The notes below the pieces were generated by a model. The model worked only from the letters and a program-made list of their open reading frames with translations. It was not told the DNA's origin and did no database searches. From Tubiluchus corallicola (taxonomy: Eukaryota; Priapulida; Priapulimorpha; Priapulimorphida; Tubiluchidae), in assembly GCA_030141605.1 (NCBI GenBank), contig JAQGDQ010000033.1:799214-863213 (forward strand): a stretch of 64,000 nucleotides of DNA. Direction: 5' to 3'. Within the stretch, counting starts at the first letter, position 1; each line of letters opens with the position of its first letter. Below are positions 24,601-39,600 of this stretch, piece by piece. The position numbers and the translations under genes were made by a program.

Positions 24601-27600
24601 CGTATTTTTGTATGCACGACAGTTACCAATTGCAGCAGTGAATACTCAGTTTCTGCTTTAAGGAGAGTAAAAAATTACTTGGGATCAGCTTTAACAGCAG
24701 AAAAATTAAGCTCTCTTGCTTTGTTGAATATAGAGACAGACATTGTGCAAAATTTAGATTGCACAGATGTTATTGATAGATTTGCACAGGAAAAGGCCAG
24801 GAAAAAATTAGTTTAATTTACCTGTAATTCACATAAATGATATAATAAAACAAATTTTACACACACAACACAATTTTTGCAACCTGTAATACTGTATCTG
24901 CTAACATTTGTAGCAAAATTTGCTTCTTGCGGTGTAATCAGCTAATGAAGTTTTCTTGCGACTTTAGTGACTTTATAATACTGTAGCAATTTGATAAATT
25001 ACCTTGTAGACTGGAAAACAATTAACATTAGCAACGTAGCAAGTTCTGATAAATATCTGATTAAAAGCTTGTAAAAACTAGCAAATACCTCTTTTTTATT
25101 TTTTCTTGAAGTTTGTCAAAAACTTCGAACGCCTAATCGTAGATACATTTACTGAGTTTGTTTTATATAAGCGCTGTATATGACAAGCATAGTTTGCACT
25201 ATTATTAGTACACGAAAGATACCATGCCACAGGGATTTGCTTAGCCTGCATCAGTACAAGCCCAATACAAATGTATGTAATTAATAGTAACTTCATGGCT
25301 ACTAGGTGGTAGTATTTCCACTACACCACAAGCAATTTCGTGCACTCGAGTACCAGCCTAGGGTGCCAGAATGTCTTAATATGCCCTGGTCATCATTCAG
25401 TGAGCACATGCAGGTTCAGGCTGTCTGTGTGATGGAATTTAACCTACGTACACTATGATTTCTCATTTTTCAAAACGGTCAGAATATGATAAAAAAAATT
25501 TGTGCTAACAAGCTTAAAAGTTTTGTGCTGGATTTGTACGCAGCAGATCAGTAGAGCTGCAGCTGAGTCATATGTACCAAATTTTGAAAAAGTGGCACCA
25601 CAGGCTTTTTGACTAAGTTTTGCTGAAAGAAACCCAGCCAAACATTGATGTGACATGTGCAGTTGATGTAATCATAATTAATTAGTGTTTCATAACTTTG
25701 TGTTTTTCAGGTTGTGAGGCTTCTTAATGAGGCATCCTTGTTTCCCAAAGACACTCAGCGGGTTACAAATCTCAAACAGGTCAGTTAATGACTTTTAATG
25801 GCTTTAATCTACAGTGAGGTGATACACACTAATAATCTTATCTATTTCATTTAAAACTCTTCATGATGTTATACTTTAAAAAAAAACTTTTCGACTCAGT
25901 CTAACTACTTGTTGTTACATTTATTATCACAATACAGTTTGGAGTTGTCTATTGTCTAAACAGGTCTATTATCAATTAGCTGGAAGACGAATTTCTAAAA
26001 AATTTGTACAAGTTACTCCAAATATGTGTTTGCTTCTATATCATTGAACTGTTTATTAGTATTGTGTAAAATCACAAACTTATTATTAGTGGATCTTGAT
26101 TATATCCCTGTATGTTTTTCAGGTGCAAGAACTCATTATTAACAAAGAACCTGATCTTCTGGACAATTTCCTGGATGTATGTATTACTTTAATATATTAT
26201 ATGCATGTGTGTAATAGGCGTGCTAATTTGGACTAATTTATTAATTCGACCCTGGGATGTTTTCCTTCGACAATCATTATGGTAATGACACCTGGAAATA
26301 AATAAGGCATGGACGAAATATTTGTTTGTTTCTGGTTGCTGATCGACTGTGCCATTTTATGTGCGACTCAAATTATTTTTTCACGCTTATCAGAATAAAA
26401 TTTTTTATTTGCCTCCCAATCATATTCACGATTTATGCAGCCGCTTCTATAATATTTTACACCAGTGGCTGCAACCATCTTGAAATTGTAAACAAGATGT
26501 TGTCATGAAGACGATATTTTTTAGAATGAAATGTGGATTTTTGCCTATAGCCATTGTTAGTGTTTACTCATTTTAATTGAAAAGAAAAAGAAAATCAAGT
26601 ACACAGAAACATATTTATCTTTTATTAATTAGTTAAAAAATGCATTACTATATTTCTTTCATAAAAATGACATTTTTAAATCAATGCAAAATGTGAATAA
26701 CTCGTCAAAGTAAGACTTCATAATCGAGTCAAAAATCGGTAACTTGCATCAGTGTAATCATATGACAAAAAAGTAAAACATAGAATCCTTGTCTACTCAT
26801 AGTGTAATATGACAAAAATCAAAAAAATTTAGGCCTAAACAAATATATAGTTATATTGATATATAGTTATAATTCTTCCATGCAGCAGTTAAAGTATTAT
26901 TGTGCATGATGACAATTCACGCATTCTCACTCTCTTGTCTAGACTGAACTATGCTAGTTGTTGAACCGATAACTTGAACAATAAATTCAGGTGCACCCAT
27001 GTTCTTGTCTGGACTGAACTTAGTGTTAATTACAGTATTGTAAAGCATCATAAACTCGAAAAAGAGCTGTATTTAGTATGGAGCTTGTCGATTTTTGTTA
27101 ACTTAGTTTTGTTTTCGCATAATTAATTTTCTACAGTGTTCTTGGTAAAATTTTACATGATTAATAATAATTTATGTTTAAATTCTTGGTGATACAATTA
27201 ATCTCTTATTTTATTAAGATTAATATTAACTGAATCATTGCCAGTCACTACATCTAATTCATCTCTAGCTCAGTGTGCAAAAGACGTGTCACATATTGCT
27301 AATGATGATGATTGGTTCACTTTAGTTTCTCACTATATTGTTTTAATCTTTGCTAATGCACAAGTGCTAACTTTTTCTTATTTTGATTAGGTTGAATCAA
27401 CTTCATGGTGTTACCAATTTTACAAATTCAAAAGTTTGCAAAGTTAAAGAGTTGGAAGTTAATCATAGTGAGAGTTAATCAAGTTTATTGTTTAAGTTAA
27501 ATCTCAGTATTAAACCACAAAATTTCATTGTTTATTTTTCTTAAACAAGATGTTACACTTGCATACCATAATATATAGGTCATCATCATTCTTATGATTG

Positions 27601-30600
27601 ACAATAGGTATATTTAGGATTTTCAGTTTTCAGAGAAGAGGACTACTTGAAGTCAAACTTTATGCTTCTTTTCATATGGCTCTAGCGGGCAAATTTGTGA
27701 ATTGTGAATACAGGCATTGTGAATACAACTCTCATCACCAAAATTAGCTCTCACAGCATTGTTTTCTGAGAATACCTGTATAATGAAATAATGTTTTTCT
27801 TGTAGCTAAGGTTGAGTTATATTAAATTAAATTGACTTTTATATATTAAATACCACAATTATACAAACAAAATATTTAATATATTTAAATCATAATCTGA
27901 ATATCTAAACAAGGATATAAGTATGGGAGCTTGTCTTCTGGTTATTGACATAAATTGTTTTTTGCAGGAGGTGCTCTCCTTTCAACATGATAAGTCAGCA
28001 GATGTAAAGAAAGCATTACTGTCTTTTATTGAAGAGGCATGGTAAGATATTTTACAAATGTGCAGTCATTTGAAAGATTGACAACTCTATACAAATCCAT
28101 ATTGAAACAAATTGTGAAGAGAAGATGTATAAATGAAACCTAAACCTATGCCAATATTTCGACATCGTTAGCAGCACATTTCAAACATGTATCCAGTTTA
28201 ATTTTTAATGCTAGCCAAGAATCTTTTTTGTAAGTGCAAAAATACAAATGAATTTTGAAAAGATGGTCATTGCTATTAACCCTACATGCAAATGATAATA
28301 ATAGCAGTGTTTATCTTTATACGAAAAGTGTTGAACTGTCTACATGCAGTTGTTACCATCTAAAAACCTGCTAACAAACAGAAACAAGTGTTATTATAAA
28401 ATTACGTCTTAAGGAGCATAAAACAAATAGTATTTTTATGCTTTAAGGAATGTCAAGATATTATTGTTAAAAGTAATACTCCTTGAACAAAGTAATGTTA
28501 AGGGAAAATTTATTGTATTTCTCAATTTTTTACCTGAGGTACATGTTTTGGAGCTGTAGCTTTTTTAAAATTTTTACATTTTATTGGTGAACGAAGAGTG
28601 AACACATACTTAGGTGAAAAATGAACTGTCTTTTCAGATATACGTTTGTTGCAATATATGGGAAGGTTACCTGGTAAAAGGTATAACTGCAATGTTTTTT
28701 TGTTTTCTAGCAAACTGGACAAAGAGATGTTGCCAAAGGTCGTGACAAATTTGAATATCATGTTTACTGATGAAAATGTGTCAGTTCAAAAAAAAGTCAT
28801 ACAAGTGCACACACAATTATATAAGATTGCTCTAAGAGTGAGTTAATATCTTTTTTTTTGTTTCTGTTACTAGCCTTGCTGTTGGCCATTGATACTGAAA
28901 GAAAAGGGGTGATTTATTATTTAGCAGTAAATTATTTGACAGTATTTGATCTTGAAAAAATTTATGCTTTTTGACACATGTAGTATTGTAATTAACATGT
29001 GCCTGATTATGTTGAGGTTAAGATTTTCAGACATTTGATAATCAGTGTATAAACTAGTGAATTTTACACTCTAAATGAACATTATTTAACATATAAAGGC
29101 TAATTATTTCTTTCACTTGCATGTTTCTGGGGTGTGCTTGAATTAGTCAGTTAAAGATTCCTTACTGAAATGCTGACACCGTGTTTGTACCTACTTGAAA
29201 TTTATGTGCAAAATGTCTAAGAAAACTAGCACTCTCTGTAGTTTATACTTTACTTGTGTAACTGTTATATTCTTATATTTTTGGGAATTTGTATAGTGGA
29301 TTTCTGCGGCTCGAGAAAAAGATGATTTAATGGAGCAAACTTGGGATATGATGAATAAGTTAAAAGATGATATTCTGTTACACCTCGAATCTGAAAATGA
29401 TGGGTAAGTGGATACTAGGCAGCCATGTAATGTGCTGCAGCTTATTAGCACAATTTAGGCATCTTGCCTGTTTTGTGAATTAGGCCACTGAGTTTTTAAA
29501 GTTTTGGGCATGGGCGTCTGCTGGGGGTGGTAAAAAGGTCATTTGACCTCCCCTTTCTAACCTTGGGCATCTCGACGTAGAATCCTATAATTAATTCCCT
29601 CAGGAGTGTCTGGACTTGGAAATGTCTATTCTCTGCCTCACTCAGTAGTACGGTACATTACCCGATATAATCTCTGGCTTAAGAAGCTTAGCTCGGAATT
29701 AAGCGGTTACTATAAACAGTAACAGCTTAAGACATATCACAGCCGCCGATATGAATGGAATCGTTAATGTCTTCAAAAATGTTAAAACCTTGCAGTTTCA
29801 GGTCATATCGGTTTCTTTTTCTTTTATATCTCCTTATTTTTGTATCTTAATTTTTATGATTTTTGCTCACAAGAGCTTGTGTGAACTCCAGTCCTCTCCA
29901 GTCTTAACCGAGGAAAAACCTTGGAGCACTCTTCTGATGAATGTTACTTTTACCATTAAATATATGATAGAATTCTTTTCATTTAAACCCCAGCATCAGC
30001 TAGATATTGGCATGTCGCTCTATCTTTTTATGGATCATTCAGTACTCAAACAGTGTGTTATTTTTTATATATTTTAATTCAAGGTTTCCGCATTCCAACC
30101 CTTTCTTTATATATCAGTATATATATATATAATATTGTGATCAATAATTAGTATAATGTGTAGCTACAGTGCTCGAACCCATCCCCTAGCTGTAGGGTCT
30201 CCCTGCTCTTGCCTGACCCACCCCCACTACACCATGTGAGGGCCCAGAGATAATTTTAAGCAATAATTGTGATAGTAGAAGTATATCCCTTTGCCCCCCC
30301 CCCATTGGAAAAGTTGCAGCGGATGTTCTTGAGTATGGAGCTATAGAAAACAGGTCAATGGGTTGAAAAGTTCTTGACTTATATACTAATATTAGCTTAA
30401 CAGCTTACTTTAAAGTTTGCTAAGAAAAATCTGAATTTCAAGTACAATTTCGTGTATTTGTTTTGTAAGATGACAGGCTTGATATATGTATTTATATATG
30501 CGTATATGTATAGTTCAAATATTTAACATATGATGTTCAGATAGTTCATATAGTGTATATAATGTAAAATTTGTTACATTTTTAATTGTTTAATATAAGT

Positions 30601-33600
30601 CTGTGTTCCTTTCAAAATGAATATTTTATTTTTAGGTTGCGAACCTATGCTGTCAAATTCGTTGAAATGCTAGTCTTGGTTAACACAAGGGTTGCCCTGG
30701 TGAGCTCTCATTGTTTTATTAAATAATTTATATTGTAAACTGATCTGTCTAAACTCTTAACTGAAAGTATTCATTTTGTTCGTTGATTATAATAATGCAA
30801 AAATTGAGGTCAATTCTAAACATTTGTTACATGTAGTACATTTTTGGAACAGTTGAACACATGGCGTGATACTTTTCTGCAGGATTCTGAAATCCCAAAA
30901 ACATTACTTGGGGATATAAGCCTGGATCAGGTTATCAAGGATCACCCGATCTTGAAAATACGGAAGTTAGAAGAAGAAGGAAAGAACGCTTTCAACTTAC
31001 TCATAGGTTTCATGGCACATCCTGCAACGTCCAGGTAATCATTGTCAAGAAATTGTTATGTCTCAAGGTTTCAAAATTTCTATTGATATCATTTGGGCAA
31101 ATATTATGTATTATGGTTTGATGGTGACATTAGTTAAATCAATTTTAGTTGTATTGTATAGGATATGGTGCAGAATTAAACAGTAAATTATGAACAGGTT
31201 TTAAGTAGTTCTAAGCTTGTAATAATCATACTGTGTAATTACAGCACTTAAAAAATAATAGCAAATAGAAATATACTTACAGATAAAATAATGGTAATCA
31301 AGCCAAAGCATTGCACTTCTGTTTTAATGGGTGATTAGAATGATGCTTTTGCAATAAAGTTTCAATTTGAACAAGTGAATTTACAATTTTGACGTGAAAC
31401 AGGATATATAATTTCAAAGTGTAATAAACAAACAAACCATTTTTATAAAACTTACAACACTGAAAAAGAATCACTAAGGTTCTAGTAATGGAAAAATTTT
31501 GTTTGCAATTGTAAAGGACATGTATTTACACATCAGTGTAAAAAAGTCTTGATATATACTTTTATCACCTAACTGTCCTCTCAAATGTCTAAATTCAATG
31601 TTACAAATTCATACAACTCAGCCACTATGCTCGAAACCAGCATGTAAGCTGTGTAAGGAAAGCATGTAAATCAAAAATATTCTGCAATGTGAATGCAGAA
31701 TATTCTGCTTGTGTGTAACAATTTAATTACAGCTGATTTCGTGCTGAGTGTTTCATCACATTGACCTACACAAATATAAAGCATAACGTAATATTCATGC
31801 AAGAAGAAAAGGGGGGAAATATTAATTTAAATGGAGGATTTCGTGAAATCTGAATAGGGCTAATAATGGCATTCCAAATTTGAAACTTTTTTGATGAATA
31901 ATTCTAAGACAAAATCATGTAATAAAACACTATTTATTTATCAGCTATTTCTGTAGCATACATGCTTTCTGTAGTTATTTATTAAGCAATTGATTTTTTT
32001 TCAAAACTCTTATAATGGAGATATAAACACACTATCTAAATGAGTTTAGTTTGACTTGATAAACAACGCATTTACATTTGCAATACATTACATATATTTA
32101 TTAACTTCTTTTCGCTCGGTAATCTATTTACAAATCAGTTTGTCTTCTCAAAGCATCTGAGCGTTCTGAGCATCTTTGCAAATTAATCTCTCATCAGAGC
32201 TACTGTGCTTATTAATTTATTAAATAAAATTATTAACCAGGAAAGTGAAACTAAGAAAATTATAAGTTAGAATAAGATTGTTTATTTTTTAATGAAGTGA
32301 CAATTTTTTAATGCACTCTGCCTTTTAATAAACTCTGCCTAGATTCCGCCTGCATAATTTTGAGCTACAGTTTTAGCAATAATTCAAAAAAATTTTACTT
32401 TGCTGATGCTTGCATATAGATGTGTTAAAATGCATTAAAACTGCACTTTAGTTCCTGCAGTTCACTTTCATTCCATTTTTTACGTCATTGCTGATACTTG
32501 TTAGAGTTTTCAACATTTGTTAGCATCTGTTTTAGAAGTATAAGATGCACCTTGATAATAATTTGATCCTTTTTAATAAACCCTCCAGTTGGGTCTATAA
32601 GTAGTGCATGGTCAGCAATAGTGTCACACCACTGGTAAGAATCTGTTTCTCTTTTGCACTCTATTCTAATGTTGCCTTTCTCACATGCATTCATTACTTC
32701 GATCCAGCTTCCATTGCAAATAAGAGCATTGAGATTTCCAGAGTAAATACTGGCTAGAACGCAACAACCTGAATTCCATTTACCTTGAGAGCACTCGAAT
32801 TCTTCTTGACATCGCTTTAGTTTTAAGTTCCAGCCTTTTGTAGATTTGCTTGGCAAGAGGTCTCGGCTGTCATAAACATTTTTAAACTCGCCTCTTTCTT
32901 TATAAAGGATGGTATCTTCAAATTGGTTTTTTGCAGTTGTATCCTCTTTTAGGTCAACAGACACCTTGTACACTGCCACGCCTATTTCTTTCTGTGATAC
33001 CTTTCCTCCTTTCTTTGCCATATTTGTGTATTTTAATATTCTAAGCCAATAAAATGAGTTGGTTATAACACATGGATCTTTGTAGACAAAGTAATTGAGA
33101 ATTATTGCATAGCAAACTATTTAACTTTGGCAAGTGAATAGTGGGTTATGTTCAAAGGTCACACTTTTAATAGTAGCACTTGGCTGCGTAAATAATAATT
33201 TTATGTTTGTTTCATAACCACCTATGTAGGAAACTAAAATGGTGTATGGTTCACTCTTTATGTTTTTTCCATCAGTCAGTGCCTCTTAATTATTATGTGG
33301 CATAATTTTGCTTTAGTGCCAGATGAATTATTAGTTAATCACAAATTAGATGTGTAAATCAGCCAACCCACTTATTTTTTTAAGTGTTTTATGTCAGTAT
33401 AATTATTGCACTAAATAAATACATTAATATATGGGGACAAAAAGATCTATCTAGTTCTGAGACTAAACTGGGAATTTTTCATCTTCTCAAGTGTATGTGT
33501 TGTCATTTGTTTTGTTAAAAACAATTTCAAAGGAAGTTTTATACACATCAGCACACTGCTAGGCAGAATCTAGCTTTCAATGACATGGGCTGCTTGACGA

Positions 33601-36600
33601 AGCCTGGCTCATTATCAAGGATATAATGAAACTGCCCAAAGAGCATATGAAATCCAAGTGGTCAGGAAGCATGGGAGCTTGTTACCACTTGGTTATAAAT
33701 CACAACAAGAGACTTAATGCATTACATTATTATAGTTCACTAGGTTTTCTGTGCCACTAACAGAGTGAGCAAAAATGTGTTCATAGTGTAATCTCAAGTG
33801 GCCTGAAAATGAAGAAAAGCAGGTGTGTAGCAGGAGGGATCAAGGTTGCTCAGGTGGTGAATCCTTAGTGTGCTAGTTATGTTGTTATATGTCCAATTTG
33901 TTTGATTTACAGTGTAAATTTAATGGCATGTATGGGTACACTGACGAGTATTGCCAAACAACGACCAGATTTTATGAACGAGGTAGTCCAGTGTTTTGAG
34001 TCTTTACACAGTAAGTGTTGCATTACATTGTCTGAGCATAAAGTAATGTTACAGACTTGTAAATTTCAATTCTGCAGTCAGTCTATAAATAAGTGTTAAA
34101 ATCAAAGTAATTTCATCTATGTTATTTACTTTACTTTTTTAAATTTCTGTAATTCGTTGCAGAAACTTTTATTTGCGAATTGTTTATTTTATTTCTCTGC
34201 TACAACATTGAATGACTCCAAAACTCCACAACCTAGTGTCGCTAAACTTGCAAGGGGCATAGACGTAGTGACCTCGGACCAAAATGTCGAGGATAATTTT
34301 TTACGTGTATTTAGGTACAGTGGGTTAGATGTGAACCTGGTATTTTTAAAAGCCAGTAAGCTTGAGATAAAAACCAAAATGTGAAAATTAGGGTGAACGT
34401 CTTTGTCGCTCTACCACTTCTTACAGTATTGGACTAACAGTCTATGTTTTGCGTGTAAGGTTAAATGTACATAAGTATTTTTCAAAAAGTGGGCATGGCC
34501 AGGTCATTTGACATGAGCAAAATGTTTAAAACAAGGTTATGTGATTGAAAAGTAAACAAGTTGGAGGCACAAAACTTGCAGGATAGATACTTGAAACAAC
34601 AGCTCAGACAACAAAGTAATGACCTGTGACTTGGGTCAAGGAGTCAAGGACTGTAGACGTGTATCAGTTTTTTTGTTGAACTGTATATATTTACTATAGT
34701 TTTTGAGTTTGGGTCACAATTTTTGGTATGCGGCTAGAAAATATCGAGTTCTTGTACATGGCAAAAAGTTTCGCTAAAGCCAAAAACCGATAAAAAGGTG
34801 ATTGTGCACAGACATTTTCCACTGTTCAGCAACAATAGTCTTTGGTATCGTATATATTAATTTTGCTGGTATGGGCTTAATATATATATATATAAGATTC
34901 GAGGCTACAGCTTCGATGACGGCACCATTTGCAGCGATCTATATATAATCTCATCGGGGGGGGGGTATTTTTCAAATCAGACCCACCGGGACGAACAGGG
35001 GGCGAAAAACCTCAAAAAATGGCCATTTTTCAGCCGTTTTTTGCAAAACTTAATACCTTTTATTTCTGGAGAACGGAAATGGACTATGAATGGTGCTGGC
35101 TATGGATAAATAGCCCGTTCAGCGTTGGGTGTAGTAGGCATATTTAGATTTTGCAAGAGGGCCACGGTGTCCCGTTTTGCAGGACGCAGCTGCCGATTTT
35201 TTGGAAATTTTGACCAAACAGCATGCGGAAAAAACATTCTAGCGGAACCTGGTGGGACTCTCGAATGGAGATATATAACTCTTTAGAAAGAGGAGGAACA
35301 GGGCTACACGATAGTGTGGGCTGTATTTTAGGACGTCTCCACCCTGAGGAGCTGTGACGAGTTGACTGAAGGTTCTATTTCCAGTGTTTTTTGCTTGGAA
35401 GACTGCTAACGCAAAGTCATTGTTCAGACGTCATCCATTATACTCTGTTCATAACCTTATAACTTTAATTCAGTAAAAGCTGCTGCTCGTTTTGTGTTAT
35501 AAATGAGGACTATGTAGGATATACGCTAGTCTATATATTAATTTCGGTGGTATATATGGGTTTATATGCAACCTGTTATATTGCAGAACCTTAAGTTTAT
35601 GTCTTAGTCTTAACCAGCTGTCTAATTTATAATACACTCAAACATTTTTTCAATATTTTGTTTCTTTCAGCTAACTTACCCCCAACGTTAACAAAATCTC
35701 AAGTGAGCAGTGTTCGGAAAAAATTAAAGGCAAGTCTAATTTAGTATATATCGTTCTCATTTTGTGTTTTGATTTCAGTAAAGTAATTTTTTATTTGAGA
35801 GAATTTCATTACCTTCACCTATAATTACATTTTGCTTCTAGATGGAATTGCTTAATTTACTAAAGCATCCAGCGTCCACGTTGTACCACCCACAAATGAC
35901 GACATTACTGAGTGATTTGGGAGCAACCACTGCAGAGGTAACCTAATGACCTGACAGTTTTCTGTCTGTACATATGCTGCACTTTATAATGTACTTTACA
36001 TGCATGATTTGCTGTAGAACTAGTATGTCATAGTACTTTTTTGTCATTTGAGGTGCGGTTGATTACTTTGTGATTTTGTTTAACAGTGATACTAATGTGC
36101 CAATTTACTATACTCTATATTGTTGAAGGTTTCTAAGGTGATGCCAAAGGAACTGCCCGTTAAACGAAAAGGTCCCGAAGAAGATGACATCATTATGAAT
36201 ATTACAAATAAAAAGAAGCAAAAATTTGAGGTGAAATTTCAAGTATAAATGTATCTTGTTCATTTGTTCAGATAATTAAAACTGTAAACTGTGAGTTTGG
36301 CTGTTGTTCTTGTGCAATTGTTATATAAGTTTTCCACTTAAACAAAAAAGCATAAACGAGGACAACATAAGACGAACATGCACTATACTAAGAAAACTCA
36401 CTAAGGTTTGAAATATTTGATAAAGTAATATGTAAACTGCTCGTACTCATATTTTTTCATTTGTTTTTTAGCAAAAGATATTAGATGATTTGGGTGGTGA
36501 AACACCTATGCCAGCTCCATCACCTCCTAAGTCTGTCAAAGTAGAAAAAAGTGTAATAGATTTAACACAAGAAGATCTTGTTCCTAGACTTACTGTTGCC

Positions 36601-39600
36601 AATGTTTCTGATCTAGTTCTATTGAGCATGGTAAGTGAAATCATTGTCTTTTTGGGAAAATGCTCTGTTCGCAAACTTCTCGAGTGAAAAATTTATGCAA
36701 ATAGCGGAAAAGCAGAAAAAGAGCTTTTTGACAAAATTAAAATTTTAACTACGGGTTTACCTCTTATCAATATCCCAATCAGGTCTGAATACGTTTTGCT
36801 GGAAAACAACTGTGTTTATTACTTTTTATTAATTAGTTTGCTGATTAATTTCGCACATTAGAAAATTTATTAGATACAGCATCACACGAATAATGAAGTA
36901 GTACCCGTGTGAAGGAATTACTTGTGTTTCTGAATGTCTCTTGCTTGTTTATTTTCCTGTTATCACTTCCCTGCCTTTTTTGGATGCTACTTTGCCCACA
37001 TTTTTTTTGAGCAGTCTTTGAAAACTGTGAATTTAATTTTCACTTTGAATATGCCATGTGCAAGAATATGTTTTACTAAAACATGTACATGTATTAGTAA
37101 AACACCTAGGCATCCCATTGTAAAAATTTGGTAAAACAGGTACAAAGTTAAAAACACACATTCAAACGTTCATGACCACCTTATTGGTCGTGAGCATTAT
37201 CTGAATTGACCTTGGATCAGTTTCCTAGGTGGCAAAATGATAATCCATTATAGATATCTTGGACACATACCTTAGAACTTTCAGCAAGATAGACGATGTG
37301 TACAACAATTGTTGATTGTGTCCACAACAACGACAATGTGTAACAGGACTGACCACTTGTGCCCCATTCTTGTAATGGGTCCTTTGAAACTTAAATCAGC
37401 AATATGTGATATATAACATATTCATAATCCATTGCAATTTGATCAAAATTCGAATACTCAGTAACAAATGTACAAAATATTTTTTAGACAATGTTGCCTG
37501 ACACGATGCCTGCTCATTTTGGATCAACCTATACCCCCATAGCAGCTGCTGGCACAGAAGCACAAATTAAACACTTAGCTAGACTATTAGCTACACAGCT
37601 AGTCCATGCTGGTTATGGGTTAGGACAACCATCTGAGCCACAGGTATGTGTTGACACAGCCAAATAATTAAAATGGCACAGTCTGTTATTTGGTTAAAAT
37701 TCATTTCGTAGTTGTTATTTACCCAGATACTATTACTTGTCATAATTTTTTATTTTTTCAAATCCAAAGAATGATGGCATTTTGTGCTACATACATGCTT
37801 TGCATGTTTATTGTTGTGTTGTAACATTGCATTCTAGAAGCCACTAGCGAAGACAGAAGAAGATGACGATGGCGGCACATCTCCCAAACATCTTATACAA
37901 ACCGTTGTCGGTGGGTTGTTTTACTGGCATAATATGCTCTCACTGTTCATAAAGTGATATCGTCTTTTTTTCAGTATTGGCGTCAAAGTAGTGCTCTGTA
38001 TAGTGAAACAAGACGGTGTAGGAAGAGGCATTTTGCAGCATAATGTTAACAGAATGACTGAGCCCTTTAGAGAAATTTACTAAACTAGCAAGAGTAGCCC
38101 AGTTCTAATAGTGTTTCATGGCCTTTAACTTTCATTTGTTCTGTTTTCTGTTAAGTAGTCATACTGGCAAATCTGTTATAAGAAAAGCTTGTGTCAAATT
38201 CTTTTTTATCCCCATTGTCTCACCTTAATTGCATTCTTTCTAGGTGGTGCTATTGATAAACCAGAGGATAAGAAACCATTCCTCTTGCCCGTCGCACCAC
38301 CAAAGAAATCCAAAAAGATGATCACCCAATTCCGTTTACAAGATGTGACGACAGAACTAAGTGAGAAGCAACAGAAGCAGATGTCATTAGATGCCGTTAA
38401 AAGAATAATGTATGCAGAGAAGAATGCTGTCACCGGTGGCGCTGCCATTAGCCGAATAAAAGTGCTGACAAGTTTAGTAACACAACTTGGTGGTGATTAT
38501 AGGAAGGGTAGGTGTTATTAGGTCTTGTTCCTGATTTTTATTGATTTTTTTGTTTAATGTTGTAGTCATTGGTGACCTTGGTAATATTGTTCTGTGGCAG
38601 TAAATGTCATTACTAATCTTACAGATTAGATTAGATTATTTATTGAATCCAAAAATACAGTTGTACATTTACATGAATAAGATCATTGCAATTAAAGATA
38701 ATTGTCTAAAGCTTGAGGTAGGGAGAAAGCCATCAAACATGATTGTACTTACGGTAGCCCACATTAATCAGTCGGTTTTGTTAATATTCCACAAAGCATT
38801 AAAATCAAATTTGAGTAGTTTAAAAAAAGGAGCCTAAGTCGCTAACATTAACAATCTCTGGTGATAAACTATTCCACATGTCAGTTTGCAAAAGAGTATT
38901 AAAAATATCAATACGACAATAGTTTTACACAATTATAATTATGGCCCCATAAACCGAGACTAGGAACATAAGTCTCTGATTCCATATGGGAGTGCAATAT
39001 TCCAGCAAAGTTACGACTGACTTGTACAATGTTAAAAGAGCAATAATGTTTTTTTTACAACAAAACAATGAAGTATCGTATTTGCTACTTTAAAAGCTTT
39101 AGCAACCTGGTCAGAACAATATCTGTGCTTAATGTATTTTTAACAGCACCATTCTCGTTCATGCTAAAACTCACAGAAACATGTACTGTGTCCCTTTATT
39201 TCTTCGTTTAATTCACATTTTTTTCTCACTTTTGAATTAAATCAGGAACTTTTTAGGAAGGTCAAATCTAATTTTAAGTTTACTGTAAACTGCAGCAACA
39301 CCAGTCTATTTTTGTTTCTTCTCAAATGTTCTTTTAAAAGATCTTGCATCTAGGCTAGCTGCATATTTGTTAAAATTTGAGCGTAGTTCGTTAGCTGTTT
39401 TTCGAAGTTTGTAATTTTAGAATAAAACTCGTCTCATTTTTGCATTGTTGGTTGGTTGGTTGATTTTTATGCTGTTTCATGGCTTCAACACAAGCTTGGC
39501 AGAAAGAGTTTTATATCCATTAGTAGATTCACAAAGCTTTTCTTTGTTGACTTTTGACAGACCTTGGATATTTTTCGATGCACAATCAACACAGACTCAG

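Noticed and set aside
30837-30852. Earlier start for symplekin exon 8 at the preceding TAG
   Set aside because: It would shift the reading phase; the AG at 30851-30852 gives the phase-0 join to exon 7.
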